From Rhizobium aethiopicum (lineage in GTDB: Bacteria; Pseudomonadota; Alphaproteobacteria; Rhizobiales; Rhizobiaceae), in the NCBI RefSeq assembly GCF_014197535.1, contig NZ_JACIFV010000012.1, positions 103,884 to 167,883 on the forward strand: a DNA stretch of 64,000 bases, written 5' to 3'. Numbering within the stretch: the stretch's first letter is position 1; every line of letters begins with the position of its first letter. The position numbers and the translations under genes were made by a program. This document shows positions 52,829-61,673 of this stretch, one piece after another. Below the pieces are notes generated by a model. The model saw only the letters and a program-made list of their open reading frames with translations, ran no database searches and was not told the DNA's origin.

Positions 52829-54109
52829 ATGACACGCGACGATTCCATTCAGACTGCCGGCCGTACGGCCGGGGAAACGGCCACGGCCTCAACCGCTGCG
52901 CCACAGCGTACAGTCCTTCTCCTACTGACGGCGCTCTCCGTGCTGCCGGTCAATATTTATCTGCCGGCGCTGCCGAAGATCGCGGCCACCTTCCAGGCCG
53001 ATTTCGCGCTCGTCAATCTTTCGATCGCGGGCTATGCGGTTATCAATGCGCTGACCGAAATCATCGCAGGCGCGATGTCGGATCGTTATGGGCGCCGACC
53101 GGTCGCGCTGATCGCCGTTTCCATTTTCATCGTCGCGTCGATCGGCTGCGCGCTGGCGCCCAATATCGGCATCTTCCTGTTGTTTCGCGTGATGCAGGCG
53201 TCGATCGCCGCCTGCTTCTGCGTCGCGCTCGTCGCCATCAAGGAGACGGCGGGCGAGCGCGGGGCCGCCAACAGGATCGGCTACGCCGCCATGGGATGGG
53301 CTATCGCGCCGATGCTGGGCCCAAGCGTCGGCGGCATTCTCGACGAAACGTTCGGATGGCGGGCGATCTTCGTCGCTCTTGCGCTGATAGGCGCAGCCAT
53401 CCTCGCCATTTCCATGCGCGAGCTGACGGAAACAGCCGGACCCGCGTCGAGATCAAAAGGCAATTACCTTGCTTCCTACCGGCAGATTCTCGGTTCGGCG
53501 CGGTTCTGGGCCTATACGCTGTGCATGGCCTGCTCGACCGGCACTCTCTATATCTTCCTCGGAGGCGCATCCTTGGCAGCCAGTTCCTCGCTCGGCGGAT
53601 CGAGCGCGAAACTGGGCTTTTTCATGGGAATGGTTCCCGCGGGGTTCATTCTGGGCAGTTATCTCGCTGCCCGATTGACGAGGCAATCGCACAGCACCAC
53701 GCTCGTCATTGCGCGATTATCGACGTGCATGGGTCTGCTCTTGGGGCTGATCTTGTCGATCTCGGGCGTCACGCATGTCCTGGCATTTTTCGGACCCTGT
53801 ATATTCATCGGCATCGGCAATGGCTTGACCTTTCCGGCCGCCAATCTGGGCGTGATGTCCGTTCGCGGCCATCTCTCCGGCACCGCTGCAGGCCTTGCCG
53901 CAGCCATGTCGATCGCCGGCGCCGCCCTGATCGCTTCGATCGCCGGGCTGTTTCTCCGGGAGGCAGGCGCAGTGTTGACACTGTTCGCGATGTTGCTGAC
54001 ATCGGCGTCACTTGCCTTGTCGGCAGCATTTTTTGCAGCTTTTGTCGACCGGCGACTTGCGGTCCGTATTCCCAATGGAGAGCCGGCCGAGAGCGGATCG
54101 GGGGCATGA
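52829..54109 (+). CDS. MFS exporter, Bcr/CflA drug-resistance type (DHA1)
   Basis: 426-residue major facilitator with 12 helices. Motif A between helices 2 and 3 is GAMSDRYGRRPVALIAVS, and the PVNIYLPALPKIAATFQADFALVN opening is typical of Bcr/CflA/CmlA efflux proteins that export bicyclomycin, chloramphenicol or similar compounds. A polar 30-residue N terminus precedes helix 1. It starts about 70 bp after the attenuator terminator and has no other obvious promoter. Substrate unknown; the leader suggests control by translation of branched-chain codons or by ribosome-stalling drugs. Confidence 0.9.
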   Translation: MTRDDSIQTAGRTAGETATASTAAPQRTVLLLLTALSVLPVNIYLPALPKIAATFQADFALVNLSIAGYAVINALTEIIAGAMSDRYGRRPVALIAVSIFIVASIGCALAPNIGIFLLFRVMQASIAACFCVALVAIKETAGERGAANRIGYAAMGWAIAPMLGPSVGGILDETFGWRAIFVALALIGAAILAISMRELTETAGPASRSKGNYLASYRQILGSARFWAYTLCMACSTGTLYIFLGGASLAASSSLGGSSAKLGFFMGMVPAGFILGSYLAARLTRQSHSTTLVIARLSTCMGLLLGLILSISGVTHVLAFFGPCIFIGIGNGLTFPAANLGVMSVRGHLSGTAAGLAAAMSIAGAALIASIAGLFLREAGAVLTLFAMLLTSASLALSAAFFAAFVDRRLAVRIPNGEPAESGSGA

Positions 54110-54123
54110 CTTGTTCTGCCGGA

Positions 54124-54819
54124 TCAATCCCGCATGCGCAATTCGTCCGTCTGCATCTGCAAGGAGCCCAGCGTTTCCAGGAAGCTCATGCCGAGCAAGC
54201 TCTGGTCAAGCCGGCCGTCCTCGGCGACGCTGGCTGCGACATTGTTGCGGACGATCGGACCGATCGCCACCTGGTCGAGCGTAATGGGGGCCGCGCGGCT
54301 GCGGCCGTTGGCGGTCATGACCGTCATCGAGTAGGTGAGGCCGGTGAGATCGATGCCGATGCGTTCAGCATCCTCGTGTGAGAGCGCGACCATGCTGGAG
54401 CCGGTGTCGACGAGCATCTCGACGGTCCGGCCATTCACATCGACGTCCGCTTCGAAATGGCCGTTCAACAGTTTGTGCAGGATGATTTCCGCGCCACCTT
54501 CGCTCGTCGTGACGACGACGGCGCGGCCAGGAATGAGACCGGCCAGCACCCGATTGCCGACGCTGATCGCTTCCTGACGATAGAGGTAGACGGTCACGAG
54601 CGCCAGGATGATGACCAGCCAGATCATCATCTGGCGCATGGTTTCACCGACGCTGCGCGCCCAGATCCCGGCCGACAACATCAGTGCGATCGGCAGCAGG
54701 TAAACGAAGCGGCCGAACTCGTCACTTTGCAAGCCGAGAATGCGGCCGCTGTCGCCGTTGAGGATCAGCACGATAAGACCGATGCCGATCACGACGAGAA
54801 TGACGGTGAAACGGATCAT
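54124..54819 (-). CDS. Membrane-anchored retropepsin-like aspartic protease
   Basis: 231-residue protein of the TIGR02281 clan AA family. Three hydrophobic segments in the first 82 residues anchor it, and the C-terminal domain holds the retropepsin site MLVDTGSSMVAL (Asp138), then YSMTVMTANGRSRAAPI and the ending SLLGMSFLETLG. Function in the cell is not established. The start at 54819 overlaps the DUF1289 stop by 4 bp; the much longer frame upstream has no family support. Confidence 0.88.
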   Translation of the reverse strand: MIRFTVILVVIGIGLIVLILNGDSGRILGLQSDEFGRFVYLLPIALMLSAGIWARSVGETMRQMMIWLVIILALVTVYLYRQEAISVGNRVLAGLIPGRAVVVTTSEGGAEIILHKLLNGHFEADVDVNGRTVEMLVDTGSSMVALSHEDAERIGIDLTGLTYSMTVMTANGRSRAAPITLDQVAIGPIVRNNVAASVAEDGRLDQSLLGMSFLETLGSLQMQTDELRMRD

Positions 54820-55031
54820 GAAGACTGCCCCGGCCGCTCGGCGAGGCTTGTTTTCATCCGGCTCGTCATCGCGGCGGTTGCGAGCCTCGCCGGCAGCTGC
54901 GCCATGATCCCGCGCCGTTCGGCATCGGTATAGTTCATCCAGCCACCGATTTCCTGAAGAGTGCGGCCGCAACCGGCGCAAAATCCGGTGGCTGGAACCA
55001 TGGAGCAGACGTGAATGCAGGGTGTTTGCAT
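54816..55031 (-). CDS. DUF1289-family small Cys-rich protein
   Basis: 71-residue protein with the DUF1289 pattern TPCIHVCSMVPATGFCAGCGRTLQEIGGW; four Cys residues probably bind a metal. Role unknown. Lies between cobS (18-bp gap) and the aspartic protease gene (ATGA overlap), so the three form a minus-strand operon. Confidence 0.85.
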   Translation of the reverse strand: MQTPCIHVCSMVPATGFCAGCGRTLQEIGGWMNYTDAERRGIMAQLPARLATAAMTSRMKTSLAERPGQSS

Positions 55032-55049
55032 GGCTGATATATCGGAGTT

Positions 55050-55832
55050 TCAAAGAGTGGTGGCAAGGGCGCAAAGGGTGGCGATTTCGCAAATCTGCTG
55101 CGTTGCGCCCAGCGTGTCGCCGGTGTGGCCGGCAAGCTTGCGGCGGATGACGGCGGTGAAAGCGAATCCTGCGACACCGGTGGCGAGCAGGCTAGCGACG
55201 AGCGGCCGCAGGCCGAATGCCGGCCAGATCAGAAGTGCTGCGAGCAGACCGGCCGAGACGAGCGCAAAATGCATCGCCGCCTCATTCGGCTGGCCTGTCG
55301 AGGCGGCCACGCCATCGGCCTTTGCGGCCGGCAGCCGTTGCCAATGCCAGGCGATAGCGCCACGGCTGAGTGCTGCGACGGCGGCAACGGCAAGCGCTGC
55401 GGCGAGCGGTGAGGAATGGCGGACGATGGCGGCGAGTGCGGCCGCACGGATCGCGAAGGAGAGGATCAGCGCCATCGCGCCATAGGTGCCGATCCGGCTG
55501 TCCTTCATGATGATAAGGCTCTGTTCGCGGTTCTTGCCGCCGCCGATGCCGTCCGCCGTGTCGGCCAAGCCGTCTTCGTGCAGTGCGCCAGTGGCAAGAG
55601 CCTGGACAGAAAGGGCGATCAGCGCCGCCAATAGCGGGTCGGCGCGCAGGCCCGAAAGGAGGAAGAGGGCGAGCGCCGGGACGAAGCCGATGACAAGACC
55701 GGCGAGGGGAAAGGCGCGCACCAGGCGGCCGAGCCTGCCGTCATAGCCTTCGAACAGCGCTGGCGGCATCGGAAGACGGCTCAGAAAGGCGACGGCGCGG
55801 GCGGTATCGACCGCATAGTCCTTGATCTTCAT
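55050..55832 (-). CDS. cobS: Adenosylcobinamide-GDP ribazoletransferase (cobalamin synthase)
   Basis: 260-residue membrane CobS (CobV in P. denitrificans naming). Joins adenosylcobinamide-GDP with alpha-ribazole (or its phosphate) in the last steps of cobalamin synthesis. The catalytic acidic segment is [18 protein letters not shown], followed by [15 protein letters not shown]. Divergent from cobT, which makes the other substrate. Confidence 0.95.
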   Translation of the reverse strand: MKIKDYAVDTARAVAFLSRLPMPPALFEGYDGRLGRLVRAFPLAGLVIGFVPALALFLLSGLRADPLLAALIALSVQALATGALHEDGLADTADGIGGGKNREQSLIIMKDSRIGTYGAMALILSFAIRAAALAAIVRHSSPLAAALAVAAVAALSRGAIAWHWQRLPAAKADGVAASTGQPNEAAMHFALVSAGLLAALLIWPAFGLRPLVASLLATGVAGFAFTAVIRRKLAGHTGDTLGATQQICEIATLCALATTL

Positions 55833-55970
55833 TCTGTTTCGTTCTGCCGGAGGGGCTGCGGCGCTTTTGATGTTGTTCGCTTCGTCCGCCGGCTTTAAGA
55901 GAGAGCCACCGCAAAGAAGCTGATTTGCGTCAAAAAAACAAGAATAGCCGATTCATAGGAATACGCACCG

Positions 55971-56987
55971 ATGAGCGTTTCAGGCCTGCCTTTCGACGAT
56001 TTCCGTACCCTGCTCCGGGACCTGCCCGGGCCGGATGCCCGCGCACTGGTGGCCGCACGCGAACGCGACGCGCAGCTGACCAAGCCGCCGGGCGCGCTCG
56101 GACGGCTCGAGGAGATTGCCTTCTGGCTTGCCGCCTGGACGGGCCGCCAACCGGCCGTCAACCGCCCGCTGGTGGCGATCTTCGCCGGCAATCACGGCGT
56201 CACCAGACAGGGCATCACACCCTTTCCGCCCGCGGTGACGCAGCAGATGGTCGAGAATTTTGCAGCCGGTGGAGCTGCGATCAACCAGATCTGTGTCGCT
56301 TATGATCTCGGGCTGAAAGTCTTCGATCTGGCGCTCGATTACCCCACCGGCGATATCACCGAGGAAGCGGCACTTTCCGAGCGCGACTGCGCCGCGACGA
56401 TGGCCTTCGGCATGGAGGCGATCGCCGGCGGCACCGACCTGCTCTGCATCGGCGAGATGGGCATCGGCAACACGACGATTGCGGCGGCGATCAACTATGC
56501 GCTCTACGGCGGTTCGGCGCGCGACTGGGTCGGACCCGGCACCGGTTCGGAAGGCGAGATGCTCGAGCGCAAAATCGCGGCGGTGGAAAAGGCGGTGGAG
56601 CTGCATAGCGACCATCTCAATGATCCCCTGGAGATCATGCGCCGGCTTGGCGGTCGCGAGATCGCGGCGATGGCCGGCGCCATCCTTGCCGCCCGGATGG
56701 AGCGCATACCGGTGCTGATCGACGGCTATGTCGCGACTGCCGCGGCGGCGATCCTGAAAGCCGCCAATCCCTCCGCGCTCGATCATTGCCTGATCGGCCA
56801 TGTCTCCAGCGAACCCGGCCATCTGCGCGCAATCGAGATGCTCGGCAAGACGCCGCTTCTGGCGCTCGGCATGCGGCTTGGCGAAGGCACCGGTGCGGCA
56901 CTTGCCGCCGGCATCGTCAAGGCCGCCGCTGCCTGCCATTCCGGCATGGCGACGTTTGCCCAGGCAGGTGTGAGCAACAAGCATTAA
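55971..56987 (+). CDS. cobT: Nicotinate-nucleotide--dimethylbenzimidazole phosphoribosyltransferase
   Basis: 338-residue CobT (CobU in P. denitrificans naming). It transfers ribose phosphate from nicotinate mononucleotide to dimethylbenzimidazole, giving alpha-ribazole phosphate. KPPGALGRLEEIAFWLA near the N terminus, GEMGIGNTTIAAAI in the middle and the catalytic Glu region LGEGTGAALA near the C terminus match the family. Its TAA stop is the first bases of a palindromic repeat. Confidence 0.95.
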   Translation: MSVSGLPFDDFRTLLRDLPGPDARALVAARERDAQLTKPPGALGRLEEIAFWLAAWTGRQPAVNRPLVAIFAGNHGVTRQGITPFPPAVTQQMVENFAAGGAAINQICVAYDLGLKVFDLALDYPTGDITEEAALSERDCAATMAFGMEAIAGGTDLLCIGEMGIGNTTIAAAINYALYGGSARDWVGPGTGSEGEMLERKIAAVEKAVELHSDHLNDPLEIMRRLGGREIAAMAGAILAARMERIPVLIDGYVATAAAAILKAANPSALDHCLIGHVSSEPGHLRAIEMLGKTPLLALGMRLGEGTGAALAAGIVKAAAACHSGMATFAQAGVSNKH

Positions 56988-57090
56988 AGCGCGTCGCGAT
57001 CTTTCAGATTCGCTTGGCCCGCGCTTTAATTCCTTGTTTTACGCATGTCGTTATCGCAAAACCGCTGCACACTTTTGCGCGATATGTTCT
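56985..57090. repeat. Palindromic repeat of the CCGCTGCACACTTTTGC family, upstream of dgkA
   Basis: Begins TAAAGCGCG, which pairs with CGCGCTTTA about 40 bp later, then CCTTGTTTT, ATGTCGTTATCGCAAAA, CCGCTGCACAC and TTTTGCGCGATAT; the last parts form a second hairpin. It shares this block order with the element at 57489 and the last part with the element at 24321. Confidence 0.78.
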
Positions 57091-57120
57091 GGGGGATCGA
57101 TCTTGACAAAGCCCGCGGTG

Positions 57121-57486
57121 ATGAAGCAGACCGGATTTCGACATTTCATCGCCGCAGCCAGCTATTCCTGGGCAGGTTTCCTGCGCGTGCTGAAAGAGGC
57201 GGCCTTCCGCCAGGAGCTCGGTTTTTCCCTCGTTTCGCTGGCGGCGCTGGCGCTGGTGGGGGCCACTTTCGGTGAGATCGTCGTGGCGGTGCTGCTGTTC
57301 CTCGGGCTGTTTTCGATGGAGGCGATGAATACTGCCGTCGAAGAGGTGATCGACCGGATTTCACCGGAGATTTCGATCGTCGGCAAACATGCCAAGGATC
57401 TCGGTTCCTTCGCGGTGACCTGCATGATCGCCGCCTGCTGCCTCTATCTCGGCTTCGTGCTCGGCAAGCACCTGCTTTTCAGTTGA
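57121..57486 (+). CDS. dgkA: Diacylglycerol kinase (prokaryotic DgkA)
   Basis: 121-residue membrane kinase with three helices, phosphorylating diacylglycerol; in rhizobia this also recycles DAG made during osmoregulated glucan modification. The site segment EAAFRQELGFSL and the signature MEAMNTAVEEVIDRISPE are intact. ATG 57121 gives the normal length; TTG 57103 and GTG 57118 are possible. A palindromic repeat lies on each side. Confidence 0.93.
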   Translation: MKQTGFRHFIAAASYSWAGFLRVLKEAAFRQELGFSLVSLAALALVGATFGEIVVAVLLFLGLFSMEAMNTAVEEVIDRISPEISIVGKHAKDLGSFAVTCMIAACCLYLGFVLGKHLLFS

Positions 57487-57488
57487 AC

Positions 57489-57592
57489 TAAAGCGCGTTG
57501 TATGAAACCTGATTCATGCGACGCGCTTTAGCTCCTTGTTTCTATGAATGTCGTTATCCTGGAACCGCCGCACACTTCCGGGCGACACGCAT
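57489..57592. repeat. Palindromic repeat of the CCGCTGCACACTTTTGC family, downstream of dgkA
   Basis: TAAAGCGCGT pairs with ACGCGCTTTA, then CCTTGTTT, ATGTCGTTATC, CCGCCGCACACTT. Same orientation and block order as the copy at 56985. It fills the whole space between the dgkA stop and the convergent kinase stop codon. Confidence 0.78.
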
Positions 57593-59133
57593 TAGGCAAA
57601 ACTCTTGCGCTTGCGCGCGACAGCCTGAGCCTCTTCGACGGCCGGCAGGCTCTGGAGCACGCGCTTGGCAGGCAGGATGGCGATAACCTCGGTGCCTTCG
57701 CGCAGCTTCGATTTCAGCAGGAACTGTCCGTCATGCTTGGCAAGGATCGCCTGAACGATCGGCAGGCCGAGGCCGGTGCCTTGTTCGGCGCTCTTGATGG
57801 CGATCGAGCCCTGGCCGAAGGCCGAGAGGACGACGGGAATCTCTTCTTCCGGAATGCCGGGACCGTTGTCCTTGATCGAGATGTACTGTCCGCCGCCGGC
57901 CGTCCAACCAACCTTGACGTGGATTTCGCCGCCCTGCGGCGTGAATTTGACGGCATTGGAGAGGAGATTGAGCACCACCTGGCGCATCGACTTCTCGTCT
58001 GCCCAGATAGCCGGCAACTGCCGTTCGAACTGATCCGAAATGGCAATGTTCTTGGCGCGGGCGCGCAGCTGCACCATGCCGATGCAATCCTCGGTGATAT
58101 CGAGCAGCGAGATCGCTTCCTCGCTCAGTTCGTATTTGCCGGCCTCGATACGCGACAGGTCGAGGATTTCGTTGATGAGATCGAGCAGATGCTGGCCGGA
58201 GCGATGGATATCGCCGGCATATTCTTTATAGGTCGGATTGGCGAGCGGTCCCATGACTTCGGCCGACATCACCTCGGAGAAGCCAAGGATGGCGTTGAGC
58301 GGCGTCCTGAGTTCGTGCGACATGGAGGCAAGGAAACGGGACTTGGCGAGGTTTGCCTCTTCGGCGCGGCGGCGCGCCTCGTCCGACATCGATTTCGCCA
58401 CTTCAAGCTCGGCGATCAGGTCGTCCTTCTCCGACTGGTAGGAGAGTATCCTGAGGTTGGATTTGAAGAGCCGGTCGCTGATATAGTTGAAGAAGACGAG
58501 AGTGGTGGTGAAGAGCCCGGTCAAGCTGATTTCGAGGAGGTCGCGCGACAGGCCGCTCTTGGCGCCAAGCGCCAGGACCGCCGGTGCGAAGGCAACCAGC
58601 ACGGCAGGCGTCAGCATGAAGTTCGACATCGCCGTGACGGAAAGCGCAATCAGCAATGTTGCGCCCTTATAGAGAATGAAGCTCGACGGCTCGCAGGTGT
58701 CGCACCCCTGCAACGCGAAGACGGCCCAGCAGCAGCCGACCAGGAATTGGCCGGCGAGCAGCAGGCGGCGCCATTTGCGGGCGCTTTCGGAGGTGATCTC
58801 CTGTCGGCGCGCGCGCCGGGCGAGCAGGATGTTGCCGGTGTGACAGGTAAGCGTCAGCAGCGCCCAGAAGAGCAATTGGGTATCTTGAGTGAAATAGACG
58901 CCGAGGGCGGTGATGATGACGACGAAGAGCGGCATGATCGTCGCGCCCTGCATCATCGATGCTATATACATCTTGAGTACGTCACGGTCGAAGGCGGAAT
59001 TGGACGCATGGCCGGACTGCAGGCGTTCGCGTGTTTGCCGCACGGCCTTGGAAACGGCCTTGTTGCGGTGGCTGCGCGACCTGTCGACGATAATCTTGTC
59101 GGTCGATGTGCTTACGCCGGTACTCATGTGCAC
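57592..59133 (-). CDS. Membrane sensor histidine kinase (PleC/DivJ/PdhS-like transmitter)
   Basis: 513-residue kinase. Residues about 55-220 hold five or six membrane helices without a periplasmic domain; a short coiled coil (ELEVAKSMSDEARRRAEEANLAKS) leads into the H-box FLASMSHELRTPLNAILGFSEVM with His273. N-box LNLLSNAVKFTPQGG and G-boxes DNGPGIPEEE and GTGLGLPIV follow. The H-box and ATPase region are of the type seen in alphaproteobacterial cell-cycle kinases. There is no response regulator nearby, which suits a multi-target kinase. ATG 59133, or 59127 two codons in. Confidence 0.9.
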   Translation of the reverse strand: MHMSTGVSTSTDKIIVDRSRSHRNKAVSKAVRQTRERLQSGHASNSAFDRDVLKMYIASMMQGATIMPLFVVIITALGVYFTQDTQLLFWALLTLTCHTGNILLARRARRQEITSESARKWRRLLLAGQFLVGCCWAVFALQGCDTCEPSSFILYKGATLLIALSVTAMSNFMLTPAVLVAFAPAVLALGAKSGLSRDLLEISLTGLFTTTLVFFNYISDRLFKSNLRILSYQSEKDDLIAELEVAKSMSDEARRRAEEANLAKSRFLASMSHELRTPLNAILGFSEVMSAEVMGPLANPTYKEYAGDIHRSGQHLLDLINEILDLSRIEAGKYELSEEAISLLDITEDCIGMVQLRARAKNIAISDQFERQLPAIWADEKSMRQVVLNLLSNAVKFTPQGGEIHVKVGWTAGGGQYISIKDNGPGIPEEEIPVVLSAFGQGSIAIKSAEQGTGLGLPIVQAILAKHDGQFLLKSKLREGTEVIAILPAKRVLQSLPAVEEAQAVARKRKSFA

Positions 59134-59233
59134 GTTGAAACTTCACCCCTGGGTGGATAAGAGCTTAACCGGCAATTCTTAAGAAGATGTTTGCCATCTT
59201 TGCCAAGGATTTGTTTTTTAAGGAGGCGAAAGC

Positions 59234-59791
59234 GTGACACGGGGCCTGCGCCTGATTCGCGACGGCGTGACCGCTTTTGCCCTGCTGGTGCTGCTGGCGC
59301 TGATTGCCGCCAAGATCAACGATCGAGCAACAATCCAGCGTGTCGGCGCTTTTCATGCTGCCGATGGCGACAGTCTGACATTGGGCGGGGAGCGCTTCCG
59401 CCTCGAAGGCATTGACGCGCCCGAGATCAATCAGAGCTGTGAACGGGCGGGAAAGGCCTGGGCTTGCGGGCGCGTGGCGCGGGAGGCGCTGCAGGAGATG
59501 GTGCTGGCATCGGGAACGCTTTGCCAGGGCGACCGGCGCGACCGCTACGACAGGCTGCTTGTCGTCTGCCGAAGCGGGACGGGCGGTGACATCAATGCCG
59601 GCATGGTGCGCCGAGGCTTGGCTGTCTCCTATGGTGGCTACGGCAAGGAAGAGATCGAGGCGAGAGCGGCGAAGGCGGGGCTGTGGGCCGGGACTTTCGA
59701 GCGGCCGCGCGATGTGCGCGATCATGCCCGCCAGGAATCCAGTTACGGCGAGGCGTTGCGCTTCCTCGGGCGGATCGTCGGATGGGAGTAG
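59234..59791 (+). CDS. Staphylococcal-nuclease-like (thermonuclease) protein, membrane-anchored
   Basis: 185 residues. An N-terminal hydrophobic segment (VTAFALLVLLALIAAKI) anchors or exports it. The SNase domain has DGDSLTLGGERFRLEGIDAPEINQ and later RDRYDRLLVVC, which supply the Ca2+-binding Asp and catalytic Arg/Glu residues. GTG start at 59234 after AGGAGG. Three bp before the UDG-like gene, so probably cotranscribed. Confidence 0.87.
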   Translation: MTRGLRLIRDGVTAFALLVLLALIAAKINDRATIQRVGAFHAADGDSLTLGGERFRLEGIDAPEINQSCERAGKAWACGRVAREALQEMVLASGTLCQGDRRDRYDRLLVVCRSGTGGDINAGMVRRGLAVSYGGYGKEEIEARAAKAGLWAGTFERPRDVRDHARQESSYGEALRFLGRIVGWE

Positions 59792-59793
59792 CG

Positions 59794-60426
59794 ATGACCG
59801 ACGAAGCCAAGCTGGAAACTCTGCGGCGGGAAATAGCCGCCTGTCGCATCTGTCGCGACGCCCCGGCAAAAGGGTCTGAGCACCGGCTGCCGCACGAGCC
59901 GCGGCCGGTGGCCGTGATCTCTTCGCGTGCACGCATCCTGATCGCGGGGCAGGCGCCTGGCCTTCGGGTGCATGAGAGCGGCCTGCCGTTCGACGATGCA
60001 TCGGGGGACCGGCTGCGGTCATGGCTCGGCGTTGACAGAGCAAGCTTTTACGACCGAAACCGATTCGCCATCGTGCCGATGGGCTTCTGCTTTCCTGGCT
60101 ACGACGACCAGGGCGCGGACCTGCCGCCGCGCCGTGAATGCGCTCCGCTCTGGCAGCAAAGGGTGATCGCGGCGATGCCGCAGATCGAGCTGCTGCTGGT
60201 CATCGGCCAATATGCGCAGGCCTGGCATATGACTGACGAGAGACGAGGCAATATGACCGAGACGGTGCGGGCGTGGCGCGACAGCCTTATGTCGGGCCGG
60301 TCGCCGGCGGTGCTGCCGCTGCCGCATCCGAGCTGGCGCAACAGCGGCTGGCTGAAACGCAATACCTGGTTCGAGCAAGAATTGCTTCCTGTGTTGCAAG
60401 GGCGGGTGAAAACGCTGCTTTCCTGA
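59794..60426 (+). CDS. Uracil-DNA glycosylase superfamily protein
   Basis: 210-residue UDG-fold protein. The water-activating loop region reads IAGQAPGLRVHESGLPFDDASGDRLRSWLG and the DNA-intercalation loop LPHPSWRNSGW. Only one N-terminal Cys pair (CRIC) is obvious, so a complete iron-sulfur site of family 4 type is not evident. Probably DNA repair or a non-canonical family member. ATG 59794, 2 bp after the nuclease stop. Confidence 0.83.
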   Translation: MTDEAKLETLRREIAACRICRDAPAKGSEHRLPHEPRPVAVISSRARILIAGQAPGLRVHESGLPFDDASGDRLRSWLGVDRASFYDRNRFAIVPMGFCFPGYDDQGADLPPRRECAPLWQQRVIAAMPQIELLLVIGQYAQAWHMTDERRGNMTETVRAWRDSLMSGRSPAVLPLPHPSWRNSGWLKRNTWFEQELLPVLQGRVKTLLS

Positions 60427-60489
60427 AACAAAATTCTTTTCCTCGCGCGGAATCGGGTTATACAAAGAAAATAATTCGAAAGGACTGAC

Positions 60490-60984
60490 GTGCGCATGGA
60501 CCGCCTCGACCGAAAAATACTGCGTCTGCTGCAAGAAGATTCGACCCTTGCCGTTGCCGACCTCGCCAAGAAGGTGGGGCTTTCGACGACGCCATGCTGG
60601 CGGCGCATTCAGAAAATGGAGGAAGATGGCGTCATCAAGCGTCGGGTCGCCATCCTCGATCCGGAGAAGGTTAACACCAAGGTCACGGTTTTCGTATCGA
60701 TTCGCACCGCCACCCATTCGATCGAGTGGTTACGCCGCTTTTCCGAGGTGGTTGCCGAATTCCCCGAAGTGGTCGAATTCTACAGAATGAGCGGTGACGT
60801 CGACTATCTCCTGCGAGTCGTCGTGCCCGATATCGCCGCCTATGACGCCTTCTATAAGCGGATGATCGCCAAGATCGAGATTCGCGACGTCTCCTCCGCC
60901 TTTGCGATGGAGCAGATCAAGTATTCGACGCAGCTGCCGCTCGACTACATGATTCTTGAGAACGCCAGATCCAACGAGGATTGA
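60490..60984 (+). CDS. Lrp/AsnC-family transcriptional regulator
   Basis: 164-residue Lrp-type regulator: helix-turn-helix DRLDRKILRLLQEDSTLAVADLAKKVGLSTTPCWRRIQKME and a C-terminal RAM (ligand-binding) domain from about residue 65. These proteins sense amino acids. GTG 60490 has AAGGA at a good distance; ATG 60496 is the alternative. No adjacent amino acid gene identifies the regulon. Confidence 0.92.
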   Translation: MRMDRLDRKILRLLQEDSTLAVADLAKKVGLSTTPCWRRIQKMEEDGVIKRRVAILDPEKVNTKVTVFVSIRTATHSIEWLRRFSEVVAEFPEVVEFYRMSGDVDYLLRVVVPDIAAYDAFYKRMIAKIEIRDVSSAFAMEQIKYSTQLPLDYMILENARSNED

Positions 60985-61673
60985 AGTCGCCGATAGGTTG
61001 CGACGAGCCGCTGGCCGGCAGTCGCATATGCCGCGTGGTACTCGCCCCCGCATCCGGGTCTCTGACGCGATTCGCTGGCATGCGGAAATGCGGCGCTCGG
61101 AAGCGGCTCTCGGAAGAATGTGGCCCAGACTGCAAGAAAAGCCGGAAAAATCGCAAAAAAACGCTTCAGTTTCACCAAAATTCTTGAAAAATATATAGCC
61201 TGATAACGATTGCACGGCTATGATGTGTGGCATCAATGAGCATCCTGTCATCATTTTGACTCATTGGTATCGAAATCAGAACACCATGTTCTACACCGCT
61301 ACCTTGTATAGGTTCATCAGTCGGCGGTAGAGTTTATGTGCTTCACCATTGTGTTCGGCGGGTCGAACGGTGGAGAATTTGAGAATGCGGCATAGCGTTT
61401 GCGGCTTGCGATGGAGGTTTCCATTGCGAGGCCGTTTTGTGCGTTTTTCACCTAATTATTTGAAATGTTGTATAAAAATCACGTTGCTGGCGAAAGTTGC
61501 TCCGGCGAACCCCTCTCAGATATATCGAGAATTGCTTGAATGCGCCTTCTGTGTGATGACGGTTTGGCGGTTCGATCGATCCGCACGCCGAGATGGCTGT
61601 TCAAACTGGGCCGGCTTCAAATTGACTACCCGACGAGACGTCAGCCCCGATCGACAAAGGAATGGATTGGTAA
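60985..61673. promoter_or_regulatory. Long control region upstream of the RopA porin gene
   Basis: 689 bp, AT-richer than the surroundings, with no ORF I would support. TATAAA at 61471-61476 could be a -10 for the porin, giving a leader near 190 nt; TTGAAAAATATATAGCCTG at about 61184-61202 is another AT-rich candidate. AAAGGAATGG sits before the porin ATG. Long leaders of porin genes are frequent small-RNA targets; no specific site was identified. Confidence 0.45.

Noticed and set aside
53296..54381. 361-codon plus-strand frame overlapping the MFS gene and the opposite aspartic protease gene
   Set aside because: Both overlapped genes have clear motifs; this frame has none.
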